DNA of 64,000 nucleotides from Vreelandella sedimenti (GCF_013416325.1 NZ_JACCGK010000016.1:1-64000), one strand, 5' to 3'. Numbered from the stretch's first letter, positions 35,304 to 43,474 are shown. The notes: generated by a model from the sequence alone, not told the origin. Made by a program: numbers and translations.

Positions 35304-36251
35304 ATGGCACAAGTAGCCGACTTAAACCAATTTAGAGCGCGTCGCGATGACGCCCAGGCACCGGCACCGCCGAGCAAGGGGCCTCAAGTGGAGGACGGAT
35401 ACACGCGTATAGCTAACGAGCTATTTGACGAAATTATTGGAGCGCCAGTTACGGATCGCGAGCGTCGCGTAGTGCTAGCGGTCGTCCGCTTGACGTATGG
35501 ATGGAATAAAAAGAGTGACCGCATTTTCGCAGAGGACGTTGCCAAACTAACCAAGATGCACGAATCCCGTGTTTCAAAAGTGATAAGTGAGTTAGTTCGT
35601 CGCAACGTTATTTTCCGCAAAGGTGGCAGCCGCTCACCGATCACCTTGAATAAGGATGTTCCAAGCTGGGAACCCTCAAACGGCTCAAAACGGAAGGCTC
35701 CGACAAAAAGAGCCGAGTCGGCTCAAAATGAGCCGGTTAAAACAGCTCAAAATGAGCCGACCTATAAAGACAGGAAAGACATACCCCCTCTCACTACGTT
35801 CGAGGGGGAGTGTGCACAGGATTCCCAAAAAACAACTCCCAGCGATAAGAATCCGACCCCTGCCAGCAAGGGAAAGGCTGCGCCCAAATCCAAGCCAACC
35901 GCGCTTGACCTGACAAACCTACCTGAAGGCGTTTCTACCGACGCTGCGAAAGCGTTCATCGACCACCGCAAGGCGCTTAAAAAACCGCTTACCCAGAGAG
36001 CGCTCATGCTTGCGCTAGGCGAGGCCATCAAAGCCAGCGTGGCAATCCCGGGCATGACGCCAGACCAAGCGATTGACGAGGCAATTTTAGCGGGCTGGCA
36101 AGGCGTTAAAGCTCAGTGGCTGATCAATCGCCAAGGAGGTCGTGGTGCCCAGCCTCAGCGTAGCGATGGCCGCAAGGGCTTTGCACAGCCGATGCCGGTG
36201 GGCTCCTACGGTAAAAACGATCTTGAAATGCCGGAATGGGCGAGGGATTAA
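35304..36251 (+). CDS. Replication initiator, phage O-like
   Basis: A 315-residue protein with the lambda-O N-terminal winged-helix domain (GYTRIANELFDEIIGAPVTDRERRVV and LTYGWNKKSDRI, about residues 30-125), a charged linker, and a C-terminal part that would contact the helicase loader. The linker coding sequence contains repeated palindromes that may be the replication origin and give the protein repeat AQNEP. It is directly followed by a DnaC-like gene. Confidence 0.88.
   Translation: MAQVADLNQFRARRDDAQAPAPPSKGPQVEDGYTRIANELFDEIIGAPVTDRERRVVLAVVRLTYGWNKKSDRIFAEDVAKLTKMHESRVSKVISELVRRNVIFRKGGSRSPITLNKDVPSWEPSNGSKRKAPTKRAESAQNEPVKTAQNEPTYKDRKDIPPLTTFEGECAQDSQKTTPSDKNPTPASKGKAAPKSKPTALDLTNLPEGVSTDAAKAFIDHRKALKKPLTQRALMLALGEAIKASVAIPGMTPDQAIDEAILAGWQGVKAQWLINRQGGRGAQPQRSDGRKGFAQPMPVGSYGKNDLEMPEWARD
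35682..35760. repeat. Iteron-like palindromic repeats, candidate origin
   Basis: GCTCAAAATGAGCCG occurs at 35721-35735 and 35745-35759, 24 bases apart. A partial copy (ggctcaaaa) lies at 35682, and a perfect GAGCCGA-G-TCGGCTC palindrome at 35710-35724. Lambda's origin lies in the same place, inside the O gene. Confidence 0.7.
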
Positions 36252-36253
36252 CC

Positions 36254-37075
36254 ATGGCGCAATCACTGACAACCACTCCAAAAGTACGCGGGCAGCTAGC
36301 CAGCATGTTAGCGGGCACTGCTGAAACTAAATCAGAAGACTGCCGGGTTCATGGCCCTTTTGCCAACACAAAAATGCCCAACGGTCAGTGGGCTGGATGC
36401 CCCCAGTGTGTGATGGAAGATGCGCGGGGCGTCAGTCAATCAGAAGTCAGCCAGGCCAGCGAAACCAGCAGCCGCCGCCGACTTGAGAAGTTGCGTGAAG
36501 AATCCCTGATCCCGAAACGCTTTGTTGATAAATCGCTGACTGGCTTTGAAGCACACAGCCGGGAGCAAGCCTACGTGCAGAGCGTGTGCCGCGCTTACGT
36601 CACCAAGTTTGACGAGCGTCTTGCTCAAGGTGGCGGGCTGATCTTCACCGGTAGCGTGGGCACCGGCAAAAGTCACCTGGCGTATGCCATCGGGAATGCC
36701 TTGCTGGCCAGTGGTCGTGTAGTGATGGGGATTGATGTTTACGAGCTGATTGACCTGATCAAGGAGCGCGCATTCAGCAAAGAGAAGGGCGCAAGCGAGC
36801 GTGAGGCTATTCGTGCCTTCGTTGGCGGGCTAGACCTGCTGATTCTGGATGAAGTCGGTGCGCAACTGGGTACCGAGTGGGAGCGGCTGATGCTCTTCAA
36901 GATCATTAACGAGCGCTACAAGCAGATGCTGCCGACGATCCTGATAAGCAACCTGGAAACCGACCAGCTAGAAGATTACCTCGGCAAGCGAATTATCGAC
37001 CGCATGCAGGAAGGTGGTGGTGCCACGCTCAAGCTGGATTGGGGCAGCTACCGGACTGAGAGAGGTGCGGCATGA
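36254..37075 (+). CDS. DnaC-like helicase loader ATPase
   Basis: A 273-residue AAA+ protein with Walker A (GSVGTGKSHL) and Walker B (LLILDEVG), a sensor-like TILISNLE and a DnaC-type C-terminus. An N-terminal pair of Cys (CRVHG..., GCPQC) may bind zinc. It would load the host DnaB helicase at the phage origin together with the O-like protein. ATG 36254 is used rather than the upstream in-frame start. Confidence 0.92.
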   Translation: MAQSLTTTPKVRGQLASMLAGTAETKSEDCRVHGPFANTKMPNGQWAGCPQCVMEDARGVSQSEVSQASETSSRRRLEKLREESLIPKRFVDKSLTGFEAHSREQAYVQSVCRAYVTKFDERLAQGGGLIFTGSVGTGKSHLAYAIGNALLASGRVVMGIDVYELIDLIKERAFSKEKGASEREAIRAFVGGLDLLILDEVGAQLGTEWERLMLFKIINERYKQMLPTILISNLETDQLEDYLGKRIIDRMQEGGGATLKLDWGSYRTERGAA

Positions 37076-37644
37076 CCGACCAACCAGTACTTACCGAAGC
37101 CATTGTGCAAGACGTTGTCTACGCATACTGCGCGGCGGCAAAACATGAAATAACGGTACCGAATTGCGGTTCCGTATGGGGGCCGGAAGCGGATATTGCC
37201 TCAGTCACTAAGGCACGGCTTGGCCACGCGTTTGAGATCAAGGTAAGCCGTGCAGATTGGCTTGCCGAGCTGCGCCAGATTCGCGGCGAAGAGCAAACCG
37301 CAAAGTGGTGGCGTGCGAAAACCTTGTCCAACGCCAAGCAGCAGGCGGCAGAGACGGCGCGCATGGCGGCAGCGGGCTCAAATTGCTGTGGCTTGGTACC
37401 GCCCAGCTATTTCTGGATGGTGACCGCGCCCGGGCTTATCAAGCGCGAAGAGCTGCCTGAATACGCTGGATTAATGGAGATCGAACCCTACCGCTTTGGC
37501 AACGTGCAGTCACACGGCTTCATGATTCGCGAGGTTCGCCCAGCTCCTCGCCTGCATAGGGTCAAGCTGCTCGATAACCAGATGATGGCCATGGCGCGTG
37601 GCGTGACGCTGCGCTACTGGCAACAGCGGAGGGCAGTGGCATGA
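37072..37644 (+). CDS. Possible PD-(D/E)XK nuclease-like protein
   Basis: A 190-residue protein whose segment EADIASVTKARLGHAFEIKVSRADW resembles a PD-(D/E)XK core (E...E-x-K), as in MmcB-type nucleases. A role in phage DNA metabolism is plausible. It overlaps the helicase loader stop (ATGA). Confidence 0.6.
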   Translation: MTDQPVLTEAIVQDVVYAYCAAAKHEITVPNCGSVWGPEADIASVTKARLGHAFEIKVSRADWLAELRQIRGEEQTAKWWRAKTLSNAKQQAAETARMAAAGSNCCGLVPPSYFWMVTAPGLIKREELPEYAGLMEIEPYRFGNVQSHGFMIREVRPAPRLHRVKLLDNQMMAMARGVTLRYWQQRRAVA

Positions 37645-37847
37645 CGCTATCAACCTTTCAGCGCAACTGCCTGCTTAGCCAGGGCATTGAGATCAAAGAC
37701 GAGCTAACCAACGGCAGTGTGGTGTGCATTACCGGGAATGGCGAACGTATCTATACAGCCAAAGACCTGGCAGGAATCGCAGTGCCACGTCTTATGGATC
37801 GCTTCACGGCTTGGTTAATGCCTACACGGGAGGTGGAGCATGGGTAA
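37641..37847 (+). CDS. Small early protein
   Basis: A 68-residue protein coupled to the gene before (ATGA) and overlapping the one after. No family recognised; the pattern suggests a compact beta fold (VVCITGNGERIYTAKDL). Confidence 0.6.
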   Translation: MTLSTFQRNCLLSQGIEIKDELTNGSVVCITGNGERIYTAKDLAGIAVPRLMDRFTAWLMPTREVEHG

Positions 37848-38070
37848 GCCAGTCACTTATCAAACCACACTAGGCAGCAAAATGGCTGAACGCGCGGAAG
37901 CTGACGCCCTGGCCGCCGATCACGAGCTGAGAACGCTAGCGAAAGAATTTGAGAGCGCGGCTCAAGGATTTTTCGCAGACGAGCAGACCGTCAGCGCTAA
38001 AGGATTTGTAGGCGCATGCTTCCGCGCCCGTCGGGCATGGAGCGAGTACACCGGGGAGCCGCTGATATGA
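37840..38070 (+). CDS. Small helical early protein
   Basis: A 76-residue helical protein with no known family. It overlaps both neighbours, consistent with dense packing of the rightward operon. Function unknown. Confidence 0.6.
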   Translation: MGKPVTYQTTLGSKMAERAEADALAADHELRTLAKEFESAAQGFFADEQTVSAKGFVGACFRARRAWSEYTGEPLI

Positions 38071-38576
38071 CCAAGCCAGCCGCTAAGCCGTTCGTCTCGC
38101 GTGCCTCTAACACCAGCGACGGGATGGCCGCATTAACTCGCCTGCCAGGCGTAATCATAACGGCCTTTCAGCAGTGGAAGGTCATCGAAATTATTGTCCG
38201 TGAGTACAAGCCAAAGAAAACCCACGAACAGGACAAGCTGCACGGCAAGTGGTGCAAGGAAGCCGCAGCGCAGGGCGACATGACAGCAGAGGAGTACCGA
38301 GGCTACACCAAGCTCCACTTTGGCGTGCCGATTCTCTGCCGTGATAGCGAAGAGTATCAGGCTGCTTATGAGCGAGTAGTAGCTCCTCTGCCCTATGAAG
38401 AAAAACTGCAGCTTATGCAGCTGCCTTTCGACTTCGCGGTGACGCGAGGCATGACGACTAAGCAGAAAGCTGAGTTTCTAGATGAATGCTGGCGTCACTT
38501 CACCGGACTCGGTTTCCGGCTGACGGATCCAAACCTGAAAGGCTTCAACCCCAACGAATACCGCGAGGTGGCGTAA
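38067..38576 (+). CDS. Conserved phage protein in the nin-like region
   Basis: A 169-residue protein with a conserved-looking core: KLHFGVPILCRDSEEYQAAYER and FDFAVTRGMTTKQKAEFLDECWRHF. I recall similar sequences in the equivalent place of other temperate phages but not a function. Coupled to neighbours by ATGA and TAATG overlaps. Confidence 0.65.
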   Translation: MTKPAAKPFVSRASNTSDGMAALTRLPGVIITAFQQWKVIEIIVREYKPKKTHEQDKLHGKWCKEAAAQGDMTAEEYRGYTKLHFGVPILCRDSEEYQAAYERVVAPLPYEEKLQLMQLPFDFAVTRGMTTKQKAEFLDECWRHFTGLGFRLTDPNLKGFNPNEYREVA

Positions 38577-38887
38577 TGCTTCCCAACGAATGCTATCTAC
38601 CCACCAAGCCACACCGCAGCGGCCAATGGCTAAGCAATGTGCACGAGATTGAAAGCTGTGTGCTGTGTGGTGCCTGGGGTATCCAAGCAGCGCACAGCAA
38701 CCAGCACCGTGGCCGAGGGCAGAAGTCTAGTGATGCGTTAACCGCTGCGCTTTGCCCCAAGTGCCACCACGAGATAGATAACGGCCAGCATCTAAGCCGC
38801 GACGAGCGCCGAGCGCGCATGAATGAGGCCATCGTGCTGACATTGGATCAACTGGCCAGGCGCGGCCTGGTTAAGGCGGTGAAGTGA
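38576..38887 (+). CDS. HNH-like / DUF1364-like nuclease protein
   Basis: A 103-residue protein with two CxxC pairs (CVLCGAWG and CPKCHHEID) and AAHSNQHRG between them. This is the arrangement of small phage HNH-like proteins such as DUF1364, sometimes predicted as junction or nicking nucleases. ATG 38576 overlaps the previous stop. Confidence 0.7.
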   Translation: MLPNECYLPTKPHRSGQWLSNVHEIESCVLCGAWGIQAAHSNQHRGRGQKSSDALTAALCPKCHHEIDNGQHLSRDERRARMNEAIVLTLDQLARRGLVKAVK

Positions 38888-39030
38888 TGAGCATCTGGAT
38901 GCTGCCCGCCGCCGCCATAGTGGGCGCCGCCTTCCTGATCGGGCTGGGTCTCTATCTCACTGACGGCTATGACGACCAGGGTGAGCCATTGGAGTACAGC
39001 CACCACCAGGGCGAGGGCGACCAACCATGA
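38887..39030 (+). CDS. 47-residue membrane protein
   Basis: Begins MSIWMLPAAAIVGAAFLIGL, a single hydrophobic helix, followed by a short acidic tail. The start overlaps the previous stop by one base (TGATG) and the stop overlaps the next start by four. Such tight coupling supports a real gene. Function unknown. Confidence 0.6.
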   Translation: MSIWMLPAAAIVGAAFLIGLGLYLTDGYDDQGEPLEYSHHQGEGDQP

Positions 39031-39398
39031 TGCACAACAACAAACGCCTGGCTGCTCTCGGTCGTCTCAAAGCCGGACAGATGAACAAGACTGAGGCTGC
39101 CTATGCCCAGTATTTGGAGTTGCTAAAGCGTGCAGGCGATATCCAGTGGTACCGCTTCGACGGTATCAAGCTGCGCCTGGCTGACAAGACATTCCTGACC
39201 GTGGACTTCGCCGTCATGGATCGCGATGGCGTGATGGAGCTACACGACACCAAAGGTGGCCCGGGCGTATTCACTGAGGATGCCAAGGTCAAGATGAAGG
39301 TAGCGGCTGAGCTTTACCCGTTTGTCTTCAAGGTGGCGTTCCCGCGGGCCAAGAAGCATGGCGGTGGGTGGACGATTGAGGAGATAGGGAATGGGTGA
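39027..39398 (+). CDS. DUF1064-like nuclease fold protein
   Basis: A 123-residue protein with KTEAAYAQYLELLKRAGDI, then a DFAV strand, then ELHDTKG. This order (E..., D, x-T-K) fits the PD-(D/E)XK core seen in DUF1064/phage endonuclease-resolvase proteins. It may process recombination or packaging intermediates. The variant ELHDTK in place of VE-K makes activity uncertain. Confidence 0.7.
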   Translation: MMHNNKRLAALGRLKAGQMNKTEAAYAQYLELLKRAGDIQWYRFDGIKLRLADKTFLTVDFAVMDRDGVMELHDTKGGPGVFTEDAKVKMKVAAELYPFVFKVAFPRAKKHGGGWTIEEIGNG

Positions 39399-39588
39399 CG
39401 TTATCGACATTGGCGGTAAGCCGCGAGCAGGTGAAACCGCATTCCCCACATGCGGCTGCGGCGAAACCTACACCCCGCTGGCCATTATGAGCGAGCGGCC
39501 ATTTATCGCTGCTCTGGTATGCACAGAGTGCGGCAATGAGGTGCCGGTTAATAACGGCTACATAGGTGAGCGAGGTGATAGCGCGTGA
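39391..39588 (+). CDS. Small zinc-ribbon-like protein
   Basis: A 65-residue protein with CGCGETY and CTECGNEV cysteine pairs, forming a probable zinc ribbon. It overlaps both neighbours. Confidence 0.65.
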   Translation: MGDVIDIGGKPRAGETAFPTCGCGETYTPLAIMSERPFIAALVCTECGNEVPVNNGYIGERGDSA

Positions 39589-39821
39589 GTGCCGACATCC
39601 ATCATTTCTTCGCGCCGTGCCGCTGGATGACTATCGAAGAGCTGATTCAGGAGTTTCCGCGCTTGCGGCCTGATATGGGGCGCCATGATTCAGTTCGGCT
39701 CATTGAGTCAGGTGAGAGGGAGGGGGAAGCGGCCGTCACGTTACGCAACGGTATGCGCGAAGAGTACGACAAGCGTGGGCGCATTATTGGGCTTTATCCG
39801 AAGAGCGCTTTACATGAATAG
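39585..39821 (+). CDS. Small early protein (GTG start)
   Basis: A 78-residue protein, GTG start overlapping the previous stop (GTGA). It contains a short helix MTIEELIQEFPRL and a strand pair around AAVTLRNGMREEYDKRGRI. Function unknown. Confidence 0.6.
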   Translation: MSADIHHFFAPCRWMTIEELIQEFPRLRPDMGRHDSVRLIESGEREGEAAVTLRNGMREEYDKRGRIIGLYPKSALHE

Positions 39822-40128
39822 GCCCACAGCATGGCCCGATGGCCGCAAGCTAGGAGGGGAGAACGGCTATTCAGACGAATGGCACGAATGGGCCAAAGAG
39901 TGCCAGGTGAAGTACGTAGCGAGGCAGATGCTCAGCGCACCACAAGAGCATCGTAAAGCAGTGCATGCCCAGTGGGTAAAAGCATTCCCGCACGCAACAC
40001 CTGAAAGAGTGAAAAGCGTTTGGGATGAAGTGGTTAGCGAGCTTAAGCGCAACAAACAGGGCAACAAAACGCAACAGATGGGCAATAACGCAACGAAAAC
40101 GCAACAAAAGCGCAACGGGGAGCGGTGA
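39814..40128 (+). CDS. Basic protein with Asn/Gln-rich tail
   Basis: A 104-residue protein with a helical body (WHEWAKECQVKYVARQML) and a C-terminal low-complexity tail containing repeats of KTQQ and GN residues. ATG 39814 overlaps the previous gene by eight bases. Function unknown. Confidence 0.6.
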   Translation: MNRPTAWPDGRKLGGENGYSDEWHEWAKECQVKYVARQMLSAPQEHRKAVHAQWVKAFPHATPERVKSVWDEVVSELKRNKQGNKTQQMGNNATKTQQKRNGER

Positions 40129-40925
40129 TGCGATACATATCAGCTAGACAAATGATCTTCGAGGCGTATCACACGCGGCGCGGTAACAGTCCCATCGCCG
40201 ACCTGTTTGATAACCTCAAGCGGATACGTGAACACGTGGGCAACAATGGTGCCAAACTGCGCAGCCTGACAGCAGAGCATAAGCGCAACACCAAGGCGCT
40301 CAGTAATGCAGGCCCCTTTGATGAAAACCTCGAAGAGCTCAAGCGTGCGTTGGCCAGCAGTGAGCGCCGCCTATCAGAAGTGCGCACAGCGTTAGAAGAT
40401 GTATCGAAGTCGAGCAACGAAGGGCATCTTCCCGACAATGACTGGAAAATCGTCAGCGGGCTTGAAGCGGGGCAGGTAATCAGCGCGGTCGAGCGTCAGC
40501 CTCAGCACCTGCAGGCGCTTGCCCGTTACTGCTTTGGCCCATTTACACGTGATGAGTTAACAGAAGATCGGGAGTGGCTGCACACAGCGTTGATGCACGT
40601 TGGCATGCAAATGCGCTTACCAGGGCAGGGTCAAAGCGAATACCCGCCAGCGGAAGCCGTTAATCAACTGCGGTGGATAGTGTCGGCAGCGATTCACCAC
40701 CACGCAGAAGCGACTTACCCGTATAACCGGCCAGGTCTGCACAATCCTCGGCGCATTGCCGCATGGATCGAGGAAGAGCATGGGGAGGAGGTGGACGTTC
40801 GTCGCTGGGCAGCTAATGGGCGCACGTGTTGGAAGGGAGTGTGGGAGAAGTTGCTGGATACGCTGGATCGCTGGGAGTGCCAAGCGCTTCATCCTGTGGC
40901 AGAGTTATTGTCTAGGGCTGCTTAG
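40128..40925 (+). CDS. Last gene of the rightward early operon (Q position)
   Basis: A 265-residue protein with an N-terminal coiled coil (about 40-90) and a C-terminal helical domain (LARYCFGPFTRDELTEDREW). Its position just before the lysis and late genes is where lambdoid phages keep the late antiterminator Q, but I see no clear Q signature. The ATG is preferred over a GTG three bases upstream. Confidence 0.6.
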   Translation: MRYISARQMIFEAYHTRRGNSPIADLFDNLKRIREHVGNNGAKLRSLTAEHKRNTKALSNAGPFDENLEELKRALASSERRLSEVRTALEDVSKSSNEGHLPDNDWKIVSGLEAGQVISAVERQPQHLQALARYCFGPFTRDELTEDREWLHTALMHVGMQMRLPGQGQSEYPPAEAVNQLRWIVSAAIHHHAEATYPYNRPGLHNPRRIAAWIEEEHGEEVDVRRWAANGRTCWKGVWEKLLDTLDRWECQALHPVAELLSRAA

Positions 40926-40950
40926 CCTCAACTTAGTGAAGGATAATGTG

Positions 40951-41532
40951 ATGGATGTCTCCTCAGCCTCAGATGTAGTAGCTATTTTCTCGCTCCCCCT
41001 TACGGTTATTGCAACAATTGCAGCTGCCGTAGCGGCTTGGTTTGCAGGTAAGGCTATTAACGATAGTACAAAACAACGCAAACAGGACTTGCGGTTTATG
41101 TATGCTCAAAGGGCTGTGAAGCTGAGCGATATTCTTAAGCTGCACTACAGAGATATCGACAATATCGACCAACAGCTTGAGTTCAGTACAACATCAGTCA
41201 CGCATCTGGCTATGTCCTTGGGCCTACCTTTGGATGATTTACTTCACGAGGCTAAAGTTTGTGAATCCTTGGCTCAAGCGATTGGAGAGGATGCTGCAGG
41301 TGAGATGGCACGGCTTTTAGAGCTATTAAACTGTATGAAGCTGGAGCACACACGAAATATAGAATCGACTTATAGTGCAATGTCAGCTGATCGCAAAGAG
41401 TCAGAGGTTTGGATGAATGCATATTCAAAACGGGAAAAGCTTAAAAAATCTAAGGAAGAGAAAAATCTCTTTCAAAATTCATTTAGCGCTTTGACCCAAT
41501 CAATTCAGGATGCCTATAAGGTTAAGCATTAA
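40951..41532 (+). CDS. AT-rich membrane-anchored protein (moron candidate)
   Basis: A 193-residue protein with one N-terminal transmembrane helix (LPLTVIATIAAAVAAWFAG) and a long helical cytoplasmic part. Its DNA is clearly more AT-rich than neighbouring genes and it sits between the early operon and the lysis genes, a usual site for accessory 'moron' genes. A role in host interaction or defence is an inference only. Confidence 0.65.
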   Translation: MDVSSASDVVAIFSLPLTVIATIAAAVAAWFAGKAINDSTKQRKQDLRFMYAQRAVKLSDILKLHYRDIDNIDQQLEFSTTSVTHLAMSLGLPLDDLLHEAKVCESLAQAIGEDAAGEMARLLELLNCMKLEHTRNIESTYSAMSADRKESEVWMNAYSKREKLKKSKEEKNLFQNSFSALTQSIQDAYKVKH

Positions 41533-41589
41533 TGCCTAGGTCTCTTGCGCACTGTGCCTGAATTAGCTAATCTATCCCCACTATCTAAT

Positions 41590-41622
41590 TCTACGCCCTG
41601 GCATTGCGCCGGGGCGTTTACA
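41590..41622 (+). terminator. Hairpin terminator after the moron
   Basis: acgccc and gggcgt pair around a 13-base loop and are followed by ttta; a second hairpin (gccctgcca / tggtggggc) with cttttctgttt follows at about 41624-41660. Together they insulate the moron from the tRNA and lysis genes. Confidence 0.6.
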
Positions 41623-41663
41623 TTTGAGGCCCTGCCAGTATCTGGTGGGGCTTTTCTGTTTAT

Positions 41664-41740
41664 AGCGGGTATTGAGAAATGGCGTCTCGCTAGGCTCATA
41701 ACCTAGACAACAGGTGGTTCGAATCCATCGCCCGCTACCA
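41664..41740 (+). tRNA. tRNA with CAT anticodon (Met type)
   Basis: A 77-base tRNA including the CCA end. Acceptor AGCGGGT pairs with GCCCGCT, anticodon stem CTAGG-CTCATAA-CCTAG gives anticodon CAT, and T-arm GGTGG-TTCGAAT-CCATC is complete. The D arm is slightly irregular. It is phage-encoded and could serve as elongator tRNA-Met or, if its C34 is modified to lysidine, as tRNA-Ile. Confidence 0.9.
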
Positions 41741-41748
41741 ATTTCCCC

Positions 41749-41760
41749 CGCCGTGAGGCG
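41749..41760 (+). promoter_or_regulatory. GNRA-loop hairpin before the endolysin
   Basis: cgcc-gtga-ggcg. One of a family of short hairpins with GNRA tetraloops in late-gene leaders. Confidence 0.6.
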
Positions 41761-41772
41761 CTGGAGCTTAAT

Positions 41773-42126
41773 ATGCCCAACAAGATTAGTGCCCACTTTC
41801 ATCGCACCGAGTTTGCGTGTAACTGCGGTTGCGGTTTTGACACCGTAGATGTGGATACGCTCGACGTGCTCGAAGCGGTGCGCACTCATTTCGGCAAAGC
41901 TGTGATCATCAACAGCGGCTGCCGCTGCCATGATTACAACGCCAAGGTAGGCGGAGCGCCTAACAGCCTGCACACGCTTGGCCGTGCCGCTGATATTCGC
42001 GTTCAAGGCGTAGAGACTGACGACGTGTACGACTGGCTCGCCGAAAACTTTCCCACTGCCAGCCTTGGGCGCTATCAGACGTTTACTCACGTCGATACGC
42101 GCTCTCATGGTCCGGCACGCTGGTAA
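41773..42126 (+). CDS. Endolysin, M15 peptidase
   Basis: A 117-residue zinc D,D-/L,D-peptidase of the M15 family. SLHTLGRAADIRV carries the HxxGxAxD metal site, FTHVDTR the second histidine, and SGCRCHDYN the substrate loop. It degrades peptidoglycan at the end of infection. It lacks a signal, so it depends on the holin encoded next. Confidence 0.93.
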   Translation: MPNKISAHFHRTEFACNCGCGFDTVDVDTLDVLEAVRTHFGKAVIINSGCRCHDYNAKVGGAPNSLHTLGRAADIRVQGVETDDVYDWLAENFPTASLGRYQTFTHVDTRSHGPARW

Positions 42127-42139
42127 GGGGAGGAGTGCA

Positions 42140-42460
42140 ATGCCATGGCGAAACACAGGCTGGCTACAAGAAGCGCTGCTGGCGGTTACGCTAGCGGGAG
42201 CAGTGTTTATGGGCTTTATCGCTAAGATTGCCGCCGAGATTAAAAGCGGCGAGCGGGATAAATTTTTTACGAAGCGTTTGTTGCTCGATGTGCCTGCGCT
42301 CATCGTTATGTGCGTTATCGCAGCAGGCTTAAACATCTGGTTTGGGCTGGATGGCTGGCCTTCGACGAGCGTCGCAGTTGTATGTGGCTGGGCAGGCCCG
42401 CGCAGCATTGACGTGATGATAATGGCGTTCGCTGATCGTGTGCGAGGTGGTAAACCATGA
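42140..42460 (+). CDS. Putative holin 1
   Basis: A 106-residue protein with three hydrophobic segments (LLAVTLAGAVFMGFIAKIA, VPALIVMCVIAAGLNIWFGL and a weaker third) and charged ends. The position after the endolysin, size and topology fit a holin. GGGGAGGAG precedes ATG 42140. Confidence 0.75.
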   Translation: MPWRNTGWLQEALLAVTLAGAVFMGFIAKIAAEIKSGERDKFFTKRLLLDVPALIVMCVIAAGLNIWFGLDGWPSTSVAVVCGWAGPRSIDVMIMAFADRVRGGKP

Positions 42461-42915
42461 GCTTAGTAACTAAGGCTTTGAGCGCTATTACTGGCCCTCT
42501 GTTTGGCGTGATCGATAAAGCAGTGACTGATAAAGACGAAGCCAACCGACTAAAGAGCGACATCCAGTCTCAGCTTATCGATTCCGAGAACAGTATCGTT
42601 AAGGCGCAGATGCAGATTATTTTGGCAGAAGCGCAAGGCGAGAGCTGGTTACAGCGTAATTGGCGCCCGCTGCTGATGATCGTGATCGTTGCCATCATTG
42701 CGAACAACTATCTACTGGCACCTTATTTAGGCGCAATGTTTGGCGTGGGTTTAATGCTCGACCTCCCTGAGCCCTTATGGAATTTAATGACGCTCGGCGT
42801 TGGCGGTTACGTTGGGGCGCGCACAGCGGACAAAGGCATTAACGCTTGGCGCGAAGTCCAGAGTGAGCGTAATCGCACCCAGCCGAACCTCTATCGTGAA
42901 GCTGACACCAAGTAG
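42457..42915 (+). CDS. Holin of the 3TM family
   Basis: A 152-residue protein with a helical N-terminus and hydrophobic segments (MIVIVAIIANNYLLAPYLGAMFGVG and LWNLMTLGVGGYVGART). NWRPLLM and GVGGYVGARTADK match the Holin-3TM family (PF11351). It is ATGA-coupled to the other holin candidate, so the phage may use a holin pair. Confidence 0.85.
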   Translation: MSLVTKALSAITGPLFGVIDKAVTDKDEANRLKSDIQSQLIDSENSIVKAQMQIILAEAQGESWLQRNWRPLLMIVIVAIIANNYLLAPYLGAMFGVGLMLDLPEPLWNLMTLGVGGYVGARTADKGINAWREVQSERNRTQPNLYREADTK

Positions 42916-42993
42916 GCGCCTATCAGCGTGGCTCAGGCTGCGCTGGATCGTGATTGTGTTCCTCTCATCTGGTTATTGGCACTGGAGGCGATA

Positions 42994-43188
42994 ATGGGAT
43001 CGGTAACGCACTTCCGTAGGATGAAAACCCTCACGCCTTCGGGCGAGGCAGCGTGCATAAAGCTGGAAGACGACATCATGAAGGCTATCAGCGAAGCAGA
43101 AGAGGCTGGCCTGTGCTGGGGTATGGTCGCGGCCACGCTGCACCAGTCCGCGCACTGGATGCACGAACGCATTCAAGATGAAGAGTAA
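42994..43188 (+). CDS. Small protein in the lysis cassette
   Basis: A 64-residue helical protein following the holin genes; ATG with GGAGG at good spacing. The mid-part (AACIKLEDDIMKAISEAEEAG) is helical and amphipathic. It may be a lysis accessory protein, but no spanin signature is seen. Confidence 0.6.
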   Translation: MGSVTHFRRMKTLTPSGEAACIKLEDDIMKAISEAEEAGLCWGMVAATLHQSAHWMHERIQDEE

Positions 43189-43225
43189 ACCCAAATAGGC
43201 GGTTGAGGCCGTCGAGGAGTAAAGC

Positions 43226-43474
43226 ATGATTGAGTATCGAGTACGTAAAATTGAACGCTATGAAGTGACCCGCTATAGCGAGAACGTCGAGCGCACCACT
43301 GGCAGCAACGAGGTGGTAGCGTCAGACCTCACGCAGCGCCAAGCGGATGATATTGCAGGCGCTATGTTTGAGCGCAGCAACTCTGCGGGAATGGTCTGCA
43401 AAGCCACTTACGCAGATGGGCGGGAGATATCGAGCACCAATCAATGCACCGGCATCGGTGAGCGCCCTACCTAA
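43226..43474 (+). CDS. Small protein before the packaging genes
   Basis: An 82-residue protein with an N-terminal beta-hairpin-like part (YRVRKIERYEVTRYS) and GAGGAG before the ATG. No family recognised. Confidence 0.65.
   Translation: MIEYRVRKIERYEVTRYSENVERTTGSNEVVASDLTQRQADDIAGAMFERSNSAGMVCKATYADGREISSTNQCTGIGERPT

Noticed and set aside
41581..42408. 275-codon minus-strand frame over the tRNA and endolysin
   Set aside because: It reads across the tRNA gene and opposite the endolysin and holin genes, so it cannot be a real protein gene.
42897..42994. Small hydrophobic frame overlapping the 3TM holin end and ending at the next ATG (TAATG)
   Set aside because: The short GTG-started product has a transmembrane-like stretch, but there is no ribosome site and it could be chance; left out of the gene list.
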